64,000 nt of DNA from positions 13,297,761 through 13,361,760 of the forward strand of contig CM051034.1 in NCBI GenBank assembly GCA_027627225.1, read 5' to 3'. Shown piece by piece: positions 58,443-64,000 of the stretch. The stretch is from Congeria kusceri. Lineage: Eukaryota; Mollusca; Bivalvia; Myida; Dreissenidae. Each line of letters starts with the position of its first letter. Position 1 is the first letter of the stretch. Both the position numbers and the translations under genes were made by a program. The notes below the pieces were generated by a model. The model was not told the origin of the DNA and made no database searches. It saw only the letters and a list, made by a program, of their open reading frames with translations.

Positions 58443-58709
58443 TTTCACAAATCATATTTTTCACATCTGTGAAAAATAGGATCTCTTTATTCACAGGTTT
58501 AAAAATGGAGATCTTATTCTTCACACATCACTGCCTTATTCTTTGCATTTTCTGTGAAGTTTGTGATCGCATCCAGCTTGTGATATGAAATTAAATCACA
58601 TTCTTCTGTGATTCGCACGCATACCCCGTTTTTGGCCAATCACATTCTTCACACGCAAAGGTGAAAAATGAGATAATAATCATGGATCCTAAAAATATGA
58701 TTTGTGAAA
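58443..58709. mobile_element. MITE with 19-bp perfect inverted ends
   Basis: TTTCACAAATCATATTTTT (58443-58461) and AAAAATATGATTTGTGAAA (58691-58709) are exact reverse complements. The interior is a mosaic of CACA/TGTG words (TTCACA, TGTGAA) that could fold on itself. 267 bp, non-coding. Confidence 0.7.
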
Positions 58710-59072
58710 AATATTATCTAACATACCTCCATTTAATTAAATTCATTTGCTACTGGCGTCACTGCAGACACATGTATAAGTAAATAAGTGGAATATGAGA
58801 TGAAATAACGCCGTTTGTGTGGGTTTAGGTCATTGGAAAATAACTTGTTTTATTTGAAATGTTATTCAAAAGTGTCTCTTGAGTTGTAATCCACACTGTA
58901 TACAAACACACTCTATGGCAATGTATATATACCTTGTTCAAAACGGCGTTCTATGCGTGTTTTCCCTATTTTATTAATTATAAAGAGTGTACTTCCTGTT
59001 AACGATCTACATCTGTAAAAATATGTCAGAACTAGGTGAACTGTATTCCGTGAAATTAAACAACATTAAATT

Positions 59073-59325
59073 TGAGGCGTGTCGTGGGAATAACAGGCTT
59101 ATAATGCATGTGCGTGAAGTGTCGTCACGGATTACCCAGTGCGGACTACAGAACGATACTTTCCGCCTACAGTGGATTTATTTCTGGAAGAGACTTCCTT
59201 GAAACAGAAAATACCATAAAAGCCGAAAGTGTCGTCCCGGATTAGCCTGTGCGGACTGCACAGGCTGATCTGGGACGATACTTTACGCATATGCATTAAG
59301 CCCGGTTTTCACACGTCACGTCTCA
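59073..59325. mobile_element. Foldback element, copy F
   Basis: TGAGGCGTGTCGTGGGAATA to CACACGTCACGTCTCA. The right tip is diverged. The middle shares CAGTGGATTTAT with the other copies. Confidence 0.85.
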
Positions 59326-60039
59326 TTTAATATTTAATATTAATGTTTTATATCAATGTTTATTATGTGTTCTTACAGTGATGGTCAAGAAAGGTGGGGG
59401 GGGGGGGGGGGGAGCAGTTCTTTTCACAAGAGGATTCTATTTAGTATTGATATAATAAATACTACAGGTGCTTATTCCGGTTCGTTCTGCTATGTTATGA
59501 ATTGAAGGAATCAGTAAATCATGCAACAAGTAAAACGTCATGCTATTCAAAGCAGTATGATTTATCAGTTTTGGAAGAGACAAAAATGGAATGCTGTAAA
59601 TTGTCAATATTGGGACACTGACTTTTTTTTCTTGTCCCAATTCTTAATTTTAATCTTCTTATTTATTTATAAAAATATTGTATATTGGCTTTAATAATAT
59701 TTGTTTCATAAGTATTGCAATAAAATGATGAAGTCAGAGACACTTAGGTGTATCGTTGTGTATTTATGACCCACGCTTATAATATATTCAATAGGCATGA
59801 AACGTTATCCAAATATTTTGTTCTAACGGTGGTATTGTAATACCGCATAGGACTGCTTAGTACACCGAAGTAGCGTCCAGTTACATGATAATGTTAATGC
59901 TGAATCATGGTAAAATAGAAATCGGTTTAAATTGTATGCATATATATATTAAAAGAATTGTCATATTACAAACACTTAAAAAAATGATTATATGTAATTT
60001 TAAAATGGAAGTTAGTTCACGTATGATGTCTTATTATTA

Positions 60040-60400
60040 AGGGACTATGTCATCGAAAATGGCATCAAGGGGCAATTTCTTTTTTAAAAATATGAAATTT
60101 AGATATTAATACTGGCATATAATAACGGTTAAAACAGGGTATATACAATAGGAAAAACATGAACGCATTCTGAGATAAAAAAATCAATTTATAATATTGG
60201 TTGTGTTTGTTTGGCCTTTTTCTCGTTTACATCTTGACGTCACAATTGTGAACATTATGTATAACCATAGGGCCTAAAATAAAATATTGTTCGTTTCCCC
60301 TCCCGCGACGGACCCAGCAAAATCGCCGCGAAATTTTATAGACCAAAGAAAACAATATTTTATTTTATTTGTGTGTGAAAATGCGGGGTGCGAATCCTTA
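60040..60400. mobile_element. Partial element with AAGGGACTATGTCATCG end
   Basis: AAGGGACTATGTCATCGAAAA at 60040 resembles the ends at 34831 and 63521 (AAAGGGACTGTGTCAAAG inverted). The right boundary is unclear. No coding frame is seen. Confidence 0.3.
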
Positions 60401-60464
60401 AAAAGAATCCAATAGAGTGTACAAATCTTACTTTCAATAGACGCGTATAAAATGACTTTAAACG

Positions 60465-61924
60465 AGGTCTGTGAAGTTGGCTGTTAGATGTTAGATATTC
60501 ACCAGCTGTTCAAACTAGAATGCATAGCTATGCATCAGGTGTTCGTCAGATGTTCAATGGCAAAAGAATAGTTATACACCAGGTGTTCGCTAACTATTCA
60601 AATCAGAATGTATAGCTATGCACCAGGTGTTTGTCAGATGTTCAAAGGCAAAAGTATAGCTATATGCCAGGTGTTCACTAGGTATTCAAATCAGAATGTA
60701 TAGCTATGCACCAGGTGTTTGTCAGATGTTCAAAGGCAAAAGTATAGCTATATCCCAGGTGTTCACTAGGTATTCAAATCAGAATGTATAGCTATGCATC
60801 GGTTGTTCGTCAGATGTTCAAAGGCACAAGTATAGCTATGCATCAGGTGTTCGTCAGTTGTTCAAAGGCAAAATTATAGCTGTATACCAGGTGTTCAATA
60901 GGTATTCAAATCAGAATGTATAGCTATCCATCAGGTGTTCAATAGGTATTCAAATCAGAATGTATAGCTATGCATCAGGTGTACGGCAGATGTTCAAATA
61001 CAAAAGTGTAGCTATGCATCGGTTGTTCGTCAGATGTTCAAAGGCAAAATTATAGCTATATACAAGGTGTTCAATAGGTATTCAAATCAGAATGTATAGT
61101 TATGCATCAGGTGTTCGGCAGATGTTCAAATGCAAAAGTGTAGCTATGCACAGGTGTCCGTCAGATCTTCAAAGGCACAAGTATAGCTATGCATCAGGTG
61201 TTCGTCAGATGTTCAAAGGCAAAAGTATAGCTATGCACCAGGTGTTCGTCAGATGTTCAAAGGTAAATGTATAGCTATACACCAGGTGTTTACTAGGTAT
61301 TCTTATCACAATGTATAGCTATGCACCAGGTGTTCGTCAGATGTTCAAAGGCAAATGAATACCTATACACCAGGTGTTCGCTAGGCATTCAAAACAGAAT
61401 GTATAGCTGTGCACAAGGTGTTCGTCAGATGTTCAAAGACAAAAGTTTAGCTATACACCAGGTGTTCTTCAGATGTTAAAACGTAAAAGTATAGCTATGC
61501 ATCAGGTGTTCCGCAGAAGTGCAAAGGCAAAATAATTAATATACACGACTTATTTGCTAAGTATATAACATAGAACGTACAGGTACGCCTGATGCATAGC
61601 TATACTTGTGCCTTTGAACATCTGACGACCACCTGTGCATAGCTACACTTTTGCATTTGAACATCTGCCGAACACCTGATGCATAGCTATACATTCTGAT
61701 GTGAATACCTAGTGAACACTTGGCATATGCTATACTTTTGCATTTAAACATCTGACGAGCACCTGGTGCATAGCTATACATTCTGATTTGAATACTTAGC
61801 GAACACCTGGTGTATAGCTATTATTTTGCCTTTGAACATCCGACGAACACCTGATGCATAGCTATGCATTCTAGTTTGAACAGCTGGTGAATATCTAACA
61901 TCTAACAGCCAACTTCACAGACCT
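60465..61924. mobile_element. Foldback transposon with minisatellite arms and 9-bp target duplication
   Basis: The ends AGGTCTGTGAAGTTGGCTGT and its inverse are matched for about 90 bp (60465-60555 and 61835-61924). The direct repeat CTTTAAACG flanks both sides exactly (60456-60464 and 61925-61933). The left arm (to about 61530) consists of about 44-bp units (GTATAGCTATGCATCAGGTG then TTCGTCAGATGTTCAAAGG), alternating with a variant holding GGTATTCAAATCAGAATG; the right arm (61560-61924) has the same units inverted. No transposase is encoded. A 9-bp duplication fits Mutator-like transposases; the family is inferred. Confidence 0.8.
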
Positions 61925-62080
61925 CTTTAAACGGGCAGTTCTCGGTAACGCGTAATCGGCGTACCGGTATTTTGACGCATGCTTTTACGAAAAGGACGCC
62001 ATAACATTCAGTGTCAGATTCTAGAGCGCAACCAGTTCCGCTCGCATATGCAAGTTTTTGTAAAGACAAAGAACGCTCAC

Positions 62081-62210
62081 CGGCAATGAACAAACTCGCC
62101 TTTATGCACCAAGTGTCCATTATTGATAAAATGCTGACGCAGGAGGAGTCAGCTTAACAAGAGCCAAACAGTCAGCCAATGAGAACGCATAGAATTTCCA
62201 ATATGCAAAT
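62081..62210 (-). promoter_or_regulatory. Promoter-like cluster and possible minus-strand first exon
   Basis: On the minus strand an octamer ATTTGCAT (62210-62203), a CCAAT box in inverted form (62174-62182) and a MAF/NRF2-like TGCTGACGCA palindrome half (62132-62141) precede ATG at 62120. That ATG starts MDTWCIKASLFIA plus one base before GTGAGC (donor at 62081/62080). No downstream exon was found; the foldback transposon would lie in the intron. Confidence 0.25.
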
Positions 62211-63288
62211 GAGCGTCGTCGTTAGAAAGTTTATCACGCCCTCATTCTAATTTTAATTGGTAAAGGTGCAAATCATTTGTAACAAATTTGCGTTAGGTAT
62301 GTGTTTTGTTATAGATGTGTTTTTAACAGCCGCGTTTGTAATAAATTACTACAAATTTAAAGGGTAAATAAATAATTAATTATAAATAAATATCATAATT
62401 TTGGTGAATTTTGGTGCAAGGAACCGTTTACTAAGAATATAAATTACGACGTCATTTAACTCGACAAACTCATCGCGTCAAACGTCTTATTTTGTTAAAA
62501 AAAACAACTGGATCTAGTAATAATTAACGAAAGTGTTATTCAAACTCATCACTGCACACGGATTAGAATTATGCCAAAACTTTGGCTGAGGCAACATTTG
62601 AATGAAAGTTAGCGGAACTAAAGTCCTTGTCAAAAATGAAAGTAAATAAACTTCAGCGCCTTTTCTTTTTATTTTAATTTATAAAAAATGTTCTGTTGCT
62701 TTCTTTTCATTAATGAACTAAGTCCTATTTGTTTTTATTTCCATAGAATGCTAATTCATTTATGCTTTGGCATTTGCGTTGTTCATATACAGTATTACAG
62801 ATTGATGCTTTTAAACACTATCCACGTGCTAAGCGTGTAACACGCTTTTCAGCTACAAACTGCTAGCCACAGTTTGACAGTCACCGTTGCTATGGTTGTT
62901 GCTAACAGCGTTTTGTTTTGGATGCCCGGCAAATTGCAACGTCACGCTATTACTCATTAGTTTTAACAGGTTTTTATTACTAACGCTCTTGTTTTTAACG
63001 TATGTTATTGTTTGTTTAATTTTGATAAATTATTGTAAGGTAATTAGAACATAGTATTACGTATTTAAGCAGAACGTTATGAATCTACTACAACGAAAAT
63101 ATTAAGAATTAATACTATAACGTATTATTTCGAACATAAGGAAAACATGAATGAAAATGACTTATTGTGTATACAAAAAAAATATTTTTACGACCTACCG
63201 ACCCACCCTTCATTAGCATTGGTCGCGAGTGGGGAAAAAAACAATGTTTTATTTTTCGGCCTAGTTAACAAACGACTACTTACCAAGC

Positions 63289-63371
63289 ATGATAGCGCAG
63301 TTGGCCAAAGCGCTGTCTACTGTCATTTCTTTGTATGGCTTCTAAATCGTGAGTTCGATACTAGTACCCGC
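63289..63371 (+). repeat. tRNA-derived SINE head
   Basis: GATAGCGCAGTTGGCCAAAG is A-box-like and CGTGAGTTCGATACTAGTA B-box-like. A tail with GACACAGTCCCTTTAA follows at about 63521-63537, matching the ends of other elements here. Confidence 0.5.
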
Positions 63372-63689
63372 TTGGGGTTTTAATTTTTTTCAGGCTTTTT
63401 TGCTAATTTCTTTTTTTAAATATCTTATTTTGTATTATATTATATTTATTTATCTAAATCTTAGTAAAGCGCATTTCTATTAAGTAATATTATTTATAGT
63501 GCAATAGGAAGCCAATTTCTTTGACACAGTCCCTTTAAAAGTTTGAAAACTGAGCGTGCGCCATTTGTATAAAACACAAGTCAACATAAGGGAGTTAATG
63601 GCATGTGTTTAATAACCAGAGACTATGTGATAGTTACCTCCCTTGGTTCGCCATTTCTCCGTTCAGATTTCTTCTTATTGTTACTGTTA

Positions 63690-63795
63690 TTTATTTATTT
63701 ATTTATTTATTTACTTATTATTATTGCTATTATTGCTATTATGATGATGATGATGATGATTATGATTACTATTATTATTATTATTATTATTATGT
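63690..63795 (+). repeat. ATTT / ATT / ATG microsatellite
   Basis: TTTA runs are followed by TTATTATTG, GATGATGAT and ATTATT runs. Simple repeat only. Confidence 0.9.
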
Positions 63796-64000
63796 ATTCA
63801 ATGTAAATACGAAACATCAAGACGTGTGATATTTGTTTTCTGAACGCCTATATATCTGAGTAGCATACCATATAATTATTTCCAATGAACCATAATTATG
63901 ATTCTTTACCATCTCAAACACAATACGGTTAAAATTGAGTTTAGAGGAGACTGGAACTTGCGAACGCTCCAGGTGTTCAAGGCAGTGTAGATATTTTATA

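Larger units (their letters stand above)
61934..63688. other. AT-rich intergenic sequence with possible promoters
   Basis: Apart from the promoter-like cluster near 62081-62210 and the SINE head at 63289, there is GTCACCGTTGCTATGGTTGT at 62880, which resembles a half X-box. No coding exon seen. Confidence 0.4.

Noticed and set aside
61092..61781. Frames with SYASGVRQMFK repeats on both strands
   Set aside because: They are readings of the foldback transposon arms; the same peptide on both strands reflects the inverted arms.

Overview
This window is animal nuclear DNA: AT-rich, intron-rich and repeat-laden, with GT-AG spliced genes and no bacterial operons. It looks like a bivalve mollusc. 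Six copies of a foldback element with ends reading TGAGGCGTGTCGTGGGAA closely resemble an abundant repeat I recall from zebra and quagga mussels (Dreissena), and the mobile elements, peptidoglycan recognition gene and Mab-21-like gene fit that. The species is inference.

Two genes can be assembled with consistent splice phases. On the minus strand (31094 down to 25606) a three-exon gene encodes a 212-residue secreted peptidoglycan recognition protein (PGRP). Its signal-peptide exon lies 4.7 kb from the domain exons, the zinc cysteine is replaced by serine, and two perfect kappaB-type sites 22 bp apart lie 125-156 bp upstream of its start codon. On the plus strand (42111-56279, perhaps starting at 33513) an SH3BP2-like adaptor gene carries a PH domain, an acidic/proline-rich linker with a DDPYDKVP motif, and a C-terminal SH2 domain in 11 exons.

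Three gene remnants are recognisable: a frameshifted Mab-21/cGAS-like nucleotidyltransferase (8562-9850, minus), a decayed integrase-core DDE transposase (15240-16306, minus) inside a 7.5-kb element with long inverted ends (9821-17356), and a LINE reverse transcriptase fragment (27690-29145, plus) in the long PGRP intron.

The rest is mostly repeats. Layout: 1-460 minisatellite; 2080-2960 CpG-dense tract; 3440-3895 Gly/Pro-type low-complexity tract; 4673-5200 small elements; 6757-7162 58-bp minisatellite; 8562-9850 Mab-21 remnant; 9821-17356 large transposon; 19356-19733 42-bp minisatellite; 23240-23420 and 24370-24410 orphan promoter-like clusters; 25606-31094 PGRP; 31440-32130 and 32518-32860 elements; 36480-37220 trinucleotide microsatellites; 39795-40485 55-bp palindrome-bearing array; 41641-56705 SH3BP2-like gene with insertion-packed introns; 57078-57492 69-bp minisatellite; 60465-61924 foldback element with minisatellite arms and a perfect 9-bp target duplication; 63690-63795 microsatellite.

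The strongest points for a second look are the duplicated kappaB sites on the PGRP gene, the four-fold tandem copy of a 5' splice site in the SH3BP2-like gene (any downstream copy gives an immediate stop before the SH2 domain), and the foldback element with its 9-bp duplication. I did not find a wholly new multigene system.
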